DNA from: Streptomyces achromogenes | Lineage (GTDB): Bacteria > Actinomycetota > Actinomycetes > Streptomycetales > Streptomycetaceae | Length of the DNA stretch: 64,000 nt | Direction of reading: 5' to 3' | Assembly: GCF_030816715.1 (NCBI RefSeq) | Contig: NZ_JAUSYH010000001.1 | Location: forward strand, 4,464,001-4,528,000 | Shown: positions 8,522-17,612 of the stretch, one piece after another | Numbering within the stretch: position 1 is the first letter of the stretch | Layout of the letters: each line of letters opens with the position of its first letter | Position numbers and translations under genes: made by a program | The notes under the pieces: generated by a model | Seen by the model: only the letters and a program-made list of their open reading frames with translations | Database searches by the model: none | What the model was told of the DNA's origin: nothing

Positions 8522-9553
8522 ATGGCGCTCACGCTCTACGTCGACACCGCGCGCTGGCGGGCGCACCACAAGCACGTGCAGGAGCAGTTCCCGGGGCTCG
8601 TACCGGTCTGCAAGGGCAACGGCTACGGCTTCGGGCACGACCGGCTGGCGGAGGAGGCCACCCGGCTGGGTTCGGACGTCCTCGCCGTCGGCACGACGTA
8701 CGAGGCCGCGCGCATCAAGGACTTCTTCGGCGGCGACCTCCTGGTGCTGACGCCCTACCGGCGTGGTGAGGAGCCCGTGCCGCTGCCCGACCGGGTCGTG
8801 CGCTCGGTGTCGTCGGTCGACGGCGTGTACGGGCTCGTGGGGGCCCGTGTGGTCATCGAGGTGATGTCGTCGATGAAGCGGCACGGCATCAGCGAGCAGG
8901 ACCTGCCGCAGTTGCACGCGGCCATCGAGAACGTCCGGCTGGAGGGCTTCGCCATCCACCTGCCGCTGGACCGCACCGATGGCTCCGACGCCGTCGAGGA
9001 GGTCATCGGCTGGATGGACCGGCTGCGGGCGGCCCGCCTGCCGCTGCACACGATGTTCGTCAGCCACCTCAAGGCGGACGAACTCGCCCGGTTGCAGCAG
9101 CAGTTCCCGCAGACCCGCTTCCGCGCCCGGATCGGCACGCGGCTGTGGCTCGGGGACCACGACGCCACCGAGTACCGCGGCGCCGTCCTGGACGTCACCA
9201 AGGTCGCCAAGGGGGACCGCTTCGGCTACCGGCAGCAGAAAGCCGCCTCGGACGGTTTCCTGGTGGTCGTGGCGGGCGGTACGTCGCACGGGGTGGGCCT
9301 GGAGGCCCCCAAGGCCCTGCACGGCGTCATGCCGCGCGCCAAGGGCGTCGCACGCGCCGGTCTCGCCACCGTGAACCGGAACCTCTCGCCGTTCGTCTGG
9401 GGCGGCAAGCAGCGCTGGTTCGCCGAGCCGCCGCACATGCAGGTCTCCATCCTGTTCGTGCCGTCGGACGCGCCGGAGCCGCACGTCGGCGACGAGCTGG
9501 TGGCCCATCTGCGGCACACGACCACCCAGTTCGACCGGCTCGTGGACCGCTGA
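8522..9553 (+). CDS. Alanine racemase-like PLP-binding protein
   Basis: The 343-residue protein has an N-terminal PLP-barrel resembling alanine racemase: VCKGNGYGFG, with Lys31 as the presumed Schiff-base lysine, corresponds to the V-K-A-N-A-Y-G-H-G box. The later VAKGDRFGYRQQ stretch resembles the C-terminal domain tyrosine motif, but the protein is shorter than Alr (about 370-390) and otherwise divergent. Location directly after femX and before a PBP suggests a role in cell-wall amino-acid metabolism. Whether it racemises alanine cannot be told. The ATG at 8522 follows GAGAAAGGTCC. Confidence 0.8.
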   Translation: MALTLYVDTARWRAHHKHVQEQFPGLVPVCKGNGYGFGHDRLAEEATRLGSDVLAVGTTYEAARIKDFFGGDLLVLTPYRRGEEPVPLPDRVVRSVSSVDGVYGLVGARVVIEVMSSMKRHGISEQDLPQLHAAIENVRLEGFAIHLPLDRTDGSDAVEEVIGWMDRLRAARLPLHTMFVSHLKADELARLQQQFPQTRFRARIGTRLWLGDHDATEYRGAVLDVTKVAKGDRFGYRQQKAASDGFLVVVAGGTSHGVGLEAPKALHGVMPRAKGVARAGLATVNRNLSPFVWGGKQRWFAEPPHMQVSILFVPSDAPEPHVGDELVAHLRHTTTQFDRLVDR

Positions 9554-9569
9554 GCGGCTGACGGACGGA

Positions 9570-9608
9570 ACAGAGGCCGTACGCGGAACCTCCGCGTACG
9601 GCCTCTGT
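9570..9608. terminator. Strong bidirectional terminator
   Basis: A perfect 18-bp stem (ACAGAGGCCGTACGCGGA and its complement) around a 3-base loop lies between the convergent racemase-like gene and the glycosyltransferase gene. It can serve both. Confidence 0.9.
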
Positions 9609-9633
9609 CAGGTCCGTCCGGTGTGGTGTTCGC

Positions 9634-11142
9634 TCACGGCGAACCCTCGATGACGTCCTGCTTGCCCCAGTCCACCTGGGGGCCGTCGAAGTGTGAGGCG
9701 TGCCGGGGCGGATGGGCGGCCGAGCCCAGGACGAAGACGTCCTCCGCTCCGTCGAGCACCCCGCCCGAGGGATCGTCGTCGCCGCCCAGACGCACCACGT
9801 CCCGTTCCGGCATCAGGATGTCGCGCACCACCACGCCGCACAGGTAGAGCGTCCCCAGCAGGTGGACGCCGATGGCCCAGTGGTAGCCGTCGGTCGGCAG
9901 GCCCTTGTGGGCGTCGCCACTGGTCGTGTACGCGAGGTACATCCAGATGCCCAGGAAGTACGCGACCTCGCAGGCCTGCCAGATCAGGAAGTCCCGCCAC
10001 TTCGGCCGGGCGAGCACCGCCAGCGGCACCAGCCACAGAACGTACTGCGGCGAGTAGACCTTGTTGGTCAGGATGAAGGCCGCGACGATCAGGAAGGCCA
10101 GCTGAGCGAAGCGGGGACGGCGCGGCGCGGTCAGCGTGAGCGCCGCGATACCCACGGCGCACAGCACGACCAGCAGCGTGGCGAGCGTGTTGACGCTGCC
10201 GGTGGTGAGCGGGTCGCTGGAGTTCTGGGCCAGGATCAGCCAGAAAGAGCCGAAGTCGACGCCCCGCTCCTGGCTGAACCGGTAGAACTTGGACCATCCG
10301 TCGAAGGCGAAGAGCATGACCGGCAGGTTCACCACGAGCCAGGCCACGGCCGCACCCCCCAGCGCCTTGCCGAAGTCCCGCCACTTCCCGGCACGCCAGC
10401 ACAGCACGAACAGCGGACCGAGCAGGAAGACCGGATAGAGCTTTGCGGCTGTGGCAAGCCCCAGCAGGAGACCGAACGCCAGCGCCCGCCCCCTGGACCA
10501 CATGAGCATGGCCAGGGCCGTCAGAGCGACCGCCAGCAGGTCCCAGTTGATGGTCGCGGTTAGCGCGACGGCGGGTGCCAGGGCGACCAGCAGACCGTCC
10601 CACGGCCGCCGGGCGTGCGTGCGGGTCACACAGACGGCGATGACGGCGGCGCACGCCATCAGCATCCCGGCGTTGACCATCCAGTACCACTGCTCCTGGT
10701 GCTGGATGCTGCCGCTGCCCGGCGTGAGCCAGTTGGCCACCTCCATGAACACGCCGGTCAGCACCGGATACTCGAGGTAGTCCATGTCGCCGGGGAGCTT
10801 GTCGAAGTACGGCACGAGTCCGTCGGCGAAGCCGCGCCCCTGGTAGAGGTGCGGGATGTCCGAGTAGCAGGCGTGCGTGTACTGGGAACTGGCGCCGAAG
10901 AACCAGCCGCCGTTGTAGCAGGGCGCCTTCTGGATCAGTCCTAGGGCGAACATCCCGATCGCCACGAGCGCGATGATCCGTACGGGGGTCCACCAGGACG
11001 TCCCCAGCAGGGCTCGTCGGCCGAGGGGACCGCCGATCAGCTCACTGCCGGCCGCGGCCACCGGGTCGTCGCTCGTCGGCTTTACCGGATCCGGCTCATT
11101 CACGCGGGCCGGCGTCGATTCTGCACTGGGCATGGGCGACAT
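9634..11142 (-). CDS. Polytopic membrane glycosyltransferase, GT87 / DUF2029 type
   Basis: The 502-residue protein has a ~50-residue cytoplasmic N-terminus, then about 11 membrane segments and a soluble acidic C-terminus. The first extracytoplasmic loop contains ...YLEYPVLTG near residue 120, with acidic residues and the Y-P pattern typical of GT-C polyprenyl-phosphate-dependent mannosyl/arabinosyltransferases (GT87). Such enzymes use lipid-linked sugars outside the membrane; acceptor unknown. The gene is transcribed leftward after the PBP gene and separated from it by a double parS palindrome. Assignment rests on topology and the loop motif. Confidence 0.75.
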   Translation of the reverse strand: MSPMPSAESTPARVNEPDPVKPTSDDPVAAAGSELIGGPLGRRALLGTSWWTPVRIIALVAIGMFALGLIQKAPCYNGGWFFGASSQYTHACYSDIPHLYQGRGFADGLVPYFDKLPGDMDYLEYPVLTGVFMEVANWLTPGSGSIQHQEQWYWMVNAGMLMACAAVIAVCVTRTHARRPWDGLLVALAPAVALTATINWDLLAVALTALAMLMWSRGRALAFGLLLGLATAAKLYPVFLLGPLFVLCWRAGKWRDFGKALGGAAVAWLVVNLPVMLFAFDGWSKFYRFSQERGVDFGSFWLILAQNSSDPLTTGSVNTLATLLVVLCAVGIAALTLTAPRRPRFAQLAFLIVAAFILTNKVYSPQYVLWLVPLAVLARPKWRDFLIWQACEVAYFLGIWMYLAYTTSGDAHKGLPTDGYHWAIGVHLLGTLYLCGVVVRDILMPERDVVRLGGDDDPSGGVLDGAEDVFVLGSAAHPPRHASHFDGPQVDWGKQDVIEGSP

Positions 11143-11205
11143 CCTGCCGTACAGACCTAGGTAAACGCCGAGGGCCGCCCCACCTGGTGCGGTGGACCGG
11201 CCCTC

Positions 11206-11219
11206 GTTTCACGTGAAAC
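11206..11219. other. parS site (left half of a paired site)
   Basis: Exact GTTTCACGTGAAAC. Together with the site at 11228-11241 it forms a perfect 36-bp palindrome, with the two parS centres 22 bp apart, about two helical turns. Confidence 0.92.
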
Positions 11220-11227
11220 ATGCGCAT

Positions 11228-11241
11228 GTTTCACGTGAAAC
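11228..11241. other. parS site (right half of a paired site)
   Basis: Exact GTTTCACGTGAAAC. It is the mirror partner of 11206-11219 and lies 35 bp beyond the PBP stop codon, so the composite palindrome could also act as a transcription terminator. Confidence 0.92.
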
Positions 11242-11275
11242 ACCCAAGCCGGACGACGAGCCGGCCGGTCTACGG

Positions 11276-13957
11276 CTAACCGGCTGGCCCCCCGAAGAAC
11301 CCGGTACCTCTGCTATCGCCTTCGGGATCCGACGTACTCGGCGACGGGCTGCTGCCGCCATTACCGCCATTGCCGCCGTTGCCGTTGCCGTTGTTCGTCC
11401 CGCCGTTGCTTTCGTCGTCGCACCCGAAGAAGCGGTTGCAGGTCTCCGACACGGAGGGCGAGGGTTCGACCTGTGGCTGACTGGGCGTCGGGGACGGCGA
11501 CGGCTTCTCTTCCTCGGTTTCGGAAGCCGACGGCGACGGCGACGGCGACGGATCCGCGTTGACCACCTCACCAATGGGCTCGGGCTCCGGGAAGTCCTTC
11601 GCCGGGGTGCCCTCCAACGCTTCGGCCATGTAGTCGTGCCAGATCTGCGCCGGGAACGAGGCGCCGTGGATCTTCTTCTGGCCACCCGTGCCGAACATCT
11701 TCAGGAAGGTACGGTTCTTGTTCGACTCGTCGTCGTCGTAGCGGAACATGCTCACCGCGGTCGACAGCTGCGGGGTGTAGCCCACGAACCAGGCCGACTT
11801 GTTGCCGTCGGTGGTACCGGTCTTGCCCGCGACCTGACGGCCGGGAAGCTGGGCGTTGGTACCGGTGCCCTTCTCGACCACGGTCCTCAGCACGTCCGTG
11901 ACGTTGTCGGCGACCTTCTCGGTGAACGCCTGCTTCGTCTCGTTCTCGTGCGTGAAGATCTGGCCCTTCTCGCTCGTGACCTTCTCCACGGAGTACGGGT
12001 CGCGCTGCTTGCCGCTGGCGGCGAAGGTGGCGTACGCGCCCGCCATCCGGATCGCGCTCGGGTCGGAGATACCGATCGAGAACGACGGGAAGCCGCTGTT
12101 GGTCAGGCTGGACGGCTTCAGACCCGCACTCGTGGCGGAGTCCTTCACCTTGTCCAGCCCGACGTCCATGCCCAGCTGCACGAAGGCGGAGTTCACCGAC
12201 TCGCGCATCGCCTCACGCAGGTCGATCTTGAACTTGGGCGGGGTGCCGAGCGAGACGTTTCCGTCATTCGTCTGCAGCCACTCCTCGCCCTTCTCGTTCT
12301 TCCAGACCGAACCGTCATAGTTCCTGATCTTGAGCTTGTTCTGGCCGCTGAACAGGCTCTTCGGCGAGACGATGGTGCGCTCGTCCTGCGCCTGCGACGA
12401 CCCTAGATCCTTGTCGCGCACACCCCAGGTCATCGCGGCCGCCAGCACGAACGGCTTGAACGTCGAACCGACCTGCGCGCCGGTCTGGTCGGCGTTGTCG
12501 GTGAAGTGCTTGGTGGCGTCCTCACCGCCGTAGATGGCCCGGATGGCACCGGTGGACGGTTCAACGGACGCCCCGCCGAACTGCACGTGGGTGTCCGTAT
12601 CCGGCCTCTGCTTCGGCTTGATGTTGGCCTTCTGGACCTTCTTGACCGACTCCTCGAGCTTCGTGACCTTGTCATGGTCGAAGGTCGTGTAGATCGAGTA
12701 ACCGCCCTGCTGCAGCGACTCCTGGGTGATCCCGGTCTTCTTGCTGTTGGTGACCAGGTAACCGTTGGCGAGGTCGACGAGATAGCCCACCTGACCCTTG
12801 AGGTCGGTGTTCGACCGGGGGTTCTCCCACTTGGGGAGGGTTGTGAACTTGGCCCGCACCGAGGCGTCCAGATGGCCGTACTCGACCATCTTGTCGAGCG
12901 TGTCCTGCATCTGGCGCAGGGCCCGCTTGCTGTTGGCGGCGGGCGTGGCGCCGACCGGGTCGACGGAGGTCGCGCCGGCCGGGTCGTAGTACGTGGCGCC
13001 CTTCAGCATGGCGGCCAGGAAGGCGCACTCACCCGGGTTGAGCTTGATCGCGTCCTTGTCGAAATAGGCGCGCGCGGCGGCTTGGATGCCGTAGGCGTTG
13101 CGCCCGTAGTACGCCGAGTTCAGGTAGCCGGCCATGATCTGGTTCTTGTCGACCTCGGCGCCCACCTTGATGGACACGAAGATCTCCTTGAACTTCCGGG
13201 AAATCGTCTGCGACTGGTCGTTGAGCATCGCGTTCTTGACGTACTGCTGGGTGATCGTCGATCCGCCCTGCGTCTGTCCGCCCCGCGCCATGTTGAACAC
13301 GGCGCGGGCGATGCCCTTGGGGTCGATGCCGCTGTCGTCGTAGAAGGTCTTGTTCTCCTGCGAGATCACCGCCCAGCGCATCTCCTCCGGGATCTGCGAG
13401 AGGTCGATGTTCTGCCGGTTCGTCTCCCCACCGGTGGCAACCATCTGGCTGCCGTCCTTCCAGTAGTAGACGTTGTTCTGCGCCGTCGCCGTCTTGGCGA
13501 TGTCCGGGATGCCCACCATCGCGTAACCGATGCCCGCCACGGCCACCAGGCTGCCGACGAAACCGACGAACAGGCCGGCGACGAGCTTCCAGGACGGCAC
13601 CCAGCGCTGCCAGCCGTCTCTCCCGGCGCGCGGATAGTCGATCAGACGCTTCCGGTCGGGCGTGGCACGCCCTCTGCCCCGGCCCGGGCCGGTGGAGCCG
13701 CCACGGCGGCCCCCCGCGGGCTCGGCCGCTCTACGCCGTCCGCCCGCGTTCCTCTGGGACGTGCGTCGGGCGTCGGCGCGGCTGCCGAGCGGCTGCTCCT
13801 CGCCTCCGGCCCCTTGCCCCAACCCGTAGTCGGAGGGAGATCCGGTGGCGCCTCGCGGTGCCGCGCGGCGGCCGGAGGACGGACCGGACTGGCCGCGTCG
13901 GGCCGCGGCACGTCCGCCTCCCTGCGGCTGCGGCGGTTTGCGACGGTGCTCGCTCAT
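11276..13957 (-). CDS. Bifunctional penicillin-binding protein (class A PBP)
   Basis: The predicted 893-residue enzyme polymerises glycan strands and cross-links peptides. Order: basic, low-complexity cytoplasmic tail (1-125), one membrane anchor (about 135-160), GT51 transglycosylase (EENKTFYDDSGIDPKGIARA and GGSTITQQYVKN motifs), then transpeptidase with SxxK as STFK, SxN as SVN and KTG as KTGTTDG, and a Pro/Ser/Glu/Asn-rich C-terminal tail. The ATG at 13957 is preceded by GAGGAG; an upstream in-frame ATG at 14053 has no ribosome binding site and a cysteine-rich prefix, so it is rejected. All catalytic motifs are present. Confidence 0.95.
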   Translation of the reverse strand: MSEHRRKPPQPQGGGRAAARRGQSGPSSGRRAAPRGATGSPSDYGLGQGAGGEEQPLGSRADARRTSQRNAGGRRRAAEPAGGRRGGSTGPGRGRGRATPDRKRLIDYPRAGRDGWQRWVPSWKLVAGLFVGFVGSLVAVAGIGYAMVGIPDIAKTATAQNNVYYWKDGSQMVATGGETNRQNIDLSQIPEEMRWAVISQENKTFYDDSGIDPKGIARAVFNMARGGQTQGGSTITQQYVKNAMLNDQSQTISRKFKEIFVSIKVGAEVDKNQIMAGYLNSAYYGRNAYGIQAAARAYFDKDAIKLNPGECAFLAAMLKGATYYDPAGATSVDPVGATPAANSKRALRQMQDTLDKMVEYGHLDASVRAKFTTLPKWENPRSNTDLKGQVGYLVDLANGYLVTNSKKTGITQESLQQGGYSIYTTFDHDKVTKLEESVKKVQKANIKPKQRPDTDTHVQFGGASVEPSTGAIRAIYGGEDATKHFTDNADQTGAQVGSTFKPFVLAAAMTWGVRDKDLGSSQAQDERTIVSPKSLFSGQNKLKIRNYDGSVWKNEKGEEWLQTNDGNVSLGTPPKFKIDLREAMRESVNSAFVQLGMDVGLDKVKDSATSAGLKPSSLTNSGFPSFSIGISDPSAIRMAGAYATFAASGKQRDPYSVEKVTSEKGQIFTHENETKQAFTEKVADNVTDVLRTVVEKGTGTNAQLPGRQVAGKTGTTDGNKSAWFVGYTPQLSTAVSMFRYDDDESNKNRTFLKMFGTGGQKKIHGASFPAQIWHDYMAEALEGTPAKDFPEPEPIGEVVNADPSPSPSPSASETEEEKPSPSPTPSQPQVEPSPSVSETCNRFFGCDDESNGGTNNGNGNGGNGGNGGSSPSPSTSDPEGDSRGTGFFGGPAG

Positions 13958-14319
13958 CGAACGATTACTCCTCGGGCAGGCGCATCCGTGCGCGCCTGGA
14001 AAAGGCGGCTGGTTTCCTGTCCCCCCAAAGTACGGACGCGGTCGGTCGCGCATTCACCCGTACTGCACCGAGGACCTCGACGCCCCCCGGCGTCTCATGG
14101 GTCCCGGTGGTGTGCATGGCGCACAGACTACGCACCGCCAAAACCCGCCTAGCCCCGAAGTTCATCCCAAATCAGACAACCTGCCTCCAACTAATCCGCG
14201 ATGTGATCCCGTTCACCGTTTCCCCTCTTGTCGCATCCGGAAGGCCGTTCTATCGTCGAGATGTATCGAGTCGATACATCAGCGCGAGATACTCAGAGAC
14301 GAACCGAGGGGAGGCGACG
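13958..14319. other. Divergent intergenic region between PBP and padR genes
   Basis: This 362-bp gap holds the promoters of both genes. The only element I can define is the PadR-type inverted repeat at 14261-14279; nothing else is recognisable. Confidence 0.5.
14261..14279. promoter_or_regulatory. Probable PadR operator
   Basis: ATGTATCGAGTCGATACAT is a perfect inverted repeat (ATGTATCG around a 3-base centre) 41 bp before the padR start. PadR-family regulators bind ATGT-spacer-ACAT repeats and usually control their own gene, so autoregulation is likely. Confidence 0.7.
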
Positions 14320-15003
14320 ATGAGCCGGCGTTCCGGGATCCTCGAGTTCGCCGTCCTCGGGCTGCTCCGCGAGTCCCCGATGCACGGCTATGAGCTGCGC
14401 AAACGACTCAATACGTCACTGGGCGTGTTCCGTGCTTTCAGCTACGGCACGCTCTACCCCTGCCTCAAGACGCTGGTCGCCAACGGCTGGTTGATCGAAG
14501 AGCCGGGGCACACCTCCGAGGACGCCCTTGCCGCTCCCCTCACCGGGCGGCGCGCCAAGATCGTCTACCGTCTGACGGCGGAGGGTAAGGAGCACTTCGA
14601 GGAACTGCTGTCGCAGACCGGCCCCGACGCGTATGAGGACGAGACCTTCGCCGCTCGTTTCGCCTTCTTCGGGCAGACGTCGCGCGATGTGCGCATGCGC
14701 GTGCTGGAGGGCCGCCGCAGCCGGCTGGAGGAGCGCCTCGAGAAGATGCGCGCCTCCCTGGTGCGCACGCGGGAGCGCCTCGACGACTACACGCTCGAGC
14801 TCCAGCGCCACGGAATGGAGTCCGTGGAGCGCGAAGTGCGCTGGCTGAACGAGCTCATCGAGAGCGAGCGGGCCGGACGGGACCTGAAGGGTTCCGACTC
14901 CGGGGGGCCCGCTCAGCAGAACATCACATCTGGATCGACGGGCGTCCTGCCCCGTCCCGGGGACACCCCCGGGACGGATTCGCCCGACGACACCGCCACG
15001 TGA
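14320..15003 (+). CDS. PadR-family transcriptional regulator
   Basis: A 227-residue regulator. Residues 1-110 form the PadR winged helix: EFAVLGLLRESPMHGYELRKRLN and the wing FSYGTLYPCLKTLVANGWL, including the G-x-x-Y-x-x-L motif. The C-terminal half is a helical dimerisation region (ARFAFFGQTSRDVRMRVLEGRRSRLEERLEKMRASL) and a disordered tail. The ATG at 14320 has GAGGGGAGG upstream, and a PadR-type repeat lies in the leader. The inositol-phosphate synthase gene begins 44 bp after its stop, so the two are probably co-transcribed, as is common in Streptomyces. Confidence 0.93.
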   Translation: MSRRSGILEFAVLGLLRESPMHGYELRKRLNTSLGVFRAFSYGTLYPCLKTLVANGWLIEEPGHTSEDALAAPLTGRRAKIVYRLTAEGKEHFEELLSQTGPDAYEDETFAARFAFFGQTSRDVRMRVLEGRRSRLEERLEKMRASLVRTRERLDDYTLELQRHGMESVEREVRWLNELIESERAGRDLKGSDSGGPAQQNITSGSTGVLPRPGDTPGTDSPDDTAT

Positions 15004-15047
15004 GCGCCCACTCAGGGCCTCACTCGTACACACAGGGAGCAACCGGA

Positions 15048-16130
15048 ATGGGTTCGGTTCGCGTAGCCATCGTCGGCGTGGGCAACTGCGCGGCATCGCT
15101 GGTGCAGGGCGTCGAGTACTACAAGGACGCCGACCCGGCGACCAAGGTGCCGGGCCTGATGCACGTGCAGTTCGGGGACTACCACGTCGGTGACGTCGAA
15201 TTCGTCGCGGCTTTCGACGTCGACGCGAAGAAGGTCGGCCTCGACCTCTCGGACGCCATCGGCGCCAGCGAGAACAACACCATCAAGATCTGCGACGTCC
15301 CGAACAAGGGCATCACGGTCCAGCGCGGCCACACCTTGGACGGTCTCGGCAAGTACTACCGCGAGACCATCGAGGAGTCCTCCGAGGCCCCGGTCGATGT
15401 GGTCCAGATCCTCAAGGACCGGCAGGTGGACGTCCTCGTCTGCTACCTGCCCGTCGGCTCCGAGGCCGCGGCGAAGTTCTACGCCCAGTGCGCCATCGAC
15501 GCCAAGGTCGCGTTCGTCAACGCCCTCCCGGTTTTCATCGCCGGCACCAAGGAGTGGGCGGACAAGTTCACCGAGGCGGGCGTCCCGATCGTCGGCGACG
15601 ACATCAAGTCCCAGGTCGGCGCCACCATCACGCACCGCGTGATGGCGAAGCTGTTCGAGGACCGCGGTGTCCGACTCGAGCGCACCATGCAGCTCAACGT
15701 CGGCGGCAACATGGACTTCAAGAACATGCTGGAGCGCGACCGCCTCGAGTCCAAGAAGATCTCGAAGACGCAGGCCGTCACCTCGCAGATCCCCGACCGC
15801 GAGCTGGGCGAGAAGAACGTCCACATCGGTCCCTCGGACTACGTGGCCTGGCTGGACGACCGCAAGTGGGCGTACGTCCGCCTCGAGGGCCGTGCCTTCG
15901 GCGACGTCCCCCTGAACCTCGAGTACAAGCTCGAGGTGTGGGACTCCCCGAACTCCGCGGGTGTCATCATCGACGCCCTGCGCGCCGCGAAGATCGCGAA
16001 GGACCGCGGCATCGGCGGCCCGATCCTGTCGGCGTCGAGCTACTTCATGAAGTCCCCGCCGGTCCAGTACTTCGACGACGAGGCCTACGCCAACGTCGAG
16101 AAGTTCATCCGCGGCGAGGTCGAGCGCTAG
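15048..16130 (+). CDS. ino1: Inositol-3-phosphate synthase
   Basis: The 360-residue enzyme converts glucose 6-phosphate to 1L-myo-inositol 1-phosphate using NAD+, feeding mycothiol and phosphatidylinositol synthesis. The NAD-binding VAIVGVGNCAASLVQG is at the N-terminus. Conserved core motifs include LQLNVGGNMDFKNM-like QLNVGGNMDFKNM and SKKISKTQAV near residues 220-250, and PSDYVAWLDDRKWAYVRLEGRAFGD. The length matches the actinobacterial class, shorter than the eukaryotic enzyme. The start at ATG 15048 follows GGGAG. It is probably in an operon with padR and ends at a strong hairpin. Confidence 0.95.
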   Translation: MGSVRVAIVGVGNCAASLVQGVEYYKDADPATKVPGLMHVQFGDYHVGDVEFVAAFDVDAKKVGLDLSDAIGASENNTIKICDVPNKGITVQRGHTLDGLGKYYRETIEESSEAPVDVVQILKDRQVDVLVCYLPVGSEAAAKFYAQCAIDAKVAFVNALPVFIAGTKEWADKFTEAGVPIVGDDIKSQVGATITHRVMAKLFEDRGVRLERTMQLNVGGNMDFKNMLERDRLESKKISKTQAVTSQIPDRELGEKNVHIGPSDYVAWLDDRKWAYVRLEGRAFGDVPLNLEYKLEVWDSPNSAGVIIDALRAAKIAKDRGIGGPILSASSYFMKSPPVQYFDDEAYANVEKFIRGEVER

Positions 16131-16169
16131 CCCGACCCCGAACGGAAATTCGCTCCTGCCAGGGCTGAG

Positions 16170-16203
16170 AAGGGTCCCCGGGTCATCCGACCCGGGGACC
16201 CTT
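16170..16203 (+). terminator. Terminator after inositol-phosphate synthase
   Basis: A perfect 14-bp stem (AAGGGTCCCCGGGT) around a 6-base loop followed by TTTCCCTT, 39 bp after the stop at 16130. Confidence 0.88.
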
Positions 16204-16225
16204 TCCCTTGTGTGAGGCTGTGCCC

Positions 16226-17503
16226 ATGGCCGTCGTCCGTGATCTGCGCGTCCTGCTGCGCTTCGGGAACTTCCGTCGCCTGCTCGCCGTGCGGCTGCTC
16301 TCCCAGTGCGCGGACGGTGTCTACCAGCTCGCGCTCGCCACCTACGTCGTGTTCTCCCCGGAGAAGCAGGCTTCGGCCACCGCGATCGCCTCCGCCATGG
16401 CGGTCCTGCTGCTGCCCTACTCGCTGGTCGGTCCCTTCGCCGGTGTCCTCCTGGACCGCTGGCGCCGCCGGCAGGTCTTCCTCCACGGCAACCTGTTGCG
16501 CGCCCTGCTGGCCTGCGCGACGGCCGCCCTGATGGTCAGCCAGGTGCCCGACTGGCTCTTCTACGTCTCCGCGCTGTGCGTCACCGCAGTCAACCGCTTC
16601 GTCCTCGCCGGCCTGTCCGCGGCCCTTCCGCGCGTGGTCGACGGCGAGCGGCTGGTGATGGCCAACTCCCTTTCGCCGACGGCCGGCACGCTGGCCGCGG
16701 TCGCGGGCGGTGGTCTCGCCTTCGCCGTACGGCTGGTGATCGCGGACTCCGACGCTGCGGTGGTCCTGCTGGCGTGCGCGCTGTATCTGTGCGCCGCGCT
16801 CATGTCCCTGTCCATGGCGGCGGATCTGCTCGGGCCCGACCGTGCGCCGGCTCGCCCCCTGCTGGTGACCGCGCTCAGGGGCACCGCCCGCGGCCTCTCG
16901 GCCGGTGTGCGGCATCTTTCCGAGCCGCGCCGCAGAGAGGCCGCCTGGGCGCTCGTCTCGATCTCACTGACGCGGTTCTGCTACGGCGCCCTGACCGTCA
17001 TGGTGCTGATGCTGTGCCGGTACGCCTGGTCGTCCGACCCGGACGACGGGCTCGCCCTGTTGGGAGTCGCGGTGGGCGTCTCCGGAGCCGGCTTCTTCGT
17101 CGCGGCGGTGGTGACGCCCGCGGCGGTGGGACGGCTGGGCCCGCTCCGCTGGATCATCGTCTGCTCCGCGACGGCCGCCGTCCTTGAGCCCCTGCTGATG
17201 CTCTCCTTCGCCCGGACCGCCGCGTTCGTCGCCGCGTTCGCGCTGGGGCTGGTCACCCAGGGCGCGAAGATCGCCACCGACACCGTCGTCCAGTCCCGTG
17301 TGGAGGACGACTTCCGCGGCCGGATCTTCTCTCTCTACGACGTTCTGTTCAACGTCGCGTTCGTCGGCGCCGCCGCAATCTCCGCCCTGATGCTGCCGCC
17401 TGACGGCCGATCCGCTGCGTTGGTGGTCACGATCGCCGTTATCTACGGAGCAAATGCTTGCGCTATAGCCCGCTTTGTACGTCGCCGCGTGTCACATCAA
17501 TGA
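16226..17503 (+). CDS. MFS transporter
   Basis: About 425 residues with 12 predicted membrane segments. The motif-A-like loop between TM2 and TM3 reads GVLLDRWRRRQVF, and the sequence begins LRVLLRFGNFRRLLAVRLLSQCADGVYQLAL, typical of the exporter branch (MFS_3/enterobactin-exporter-like). ATG 16226 is taken as start; GTG 16220 is possible. It follows the inositol-phosphate synthase terminator closely, so a separate promoter would have to overlap it. Substrate unknown. Confidence 0.88.
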   Translation: MAVVRDLRVLLRFGNFRRLLAVRLLSQCADGVYQLALATYVVFSPEKQASATAIASAMAVLLLPYSLVGPFAGVLLDRWRRRQVFLHGNLLRALLACATAALMVSQVPDWLFYVSALCVTAVNRFVLAGLSAALPRVVDGERLVMANSLSPTAGTLAAVAGGGLAFAVRLVIADSDAAVVLLACALYLCAALMSLSMAADLLGPDRAPARPLLVTALRGTARGLSAGVRHLSEPRRREAAWALVSISLTRFCYGALTVMVLMLCRYAWSSDPDDGLALLGVAVGVSGAGFFVAAVVTPAAVGRLGPLRWIIVCSATAAVLEPLLMLSFARTAAFVAAFALGLVTQGAKIATDTVVQSRVEDDFRGRIFSLYDVLFNVAFVGAAAISALMLPPDGRSAALVVTIAVIYGANACAIARFVRRRVSHQ

Positions 17504-17612
17504 CACAGACTCCCCCTCCGGTACGGCGTTGTCAGTGGGGCCCGGTAACTTACGTGCGTCTTACTTCGCGAGTGATTTCGCGCCACACCTAAGTTTCTAG
17601 GGGGACCCCCAA

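Noticed and set aside
13958..14053. Longer start for the penicillin-binding protein
   Set aside because: The upstream ATG lacks a ribosome binding site and adds a Cys/Arg-rich prefix unlike relatives, whereas ATG 13957 has GAGGAG.
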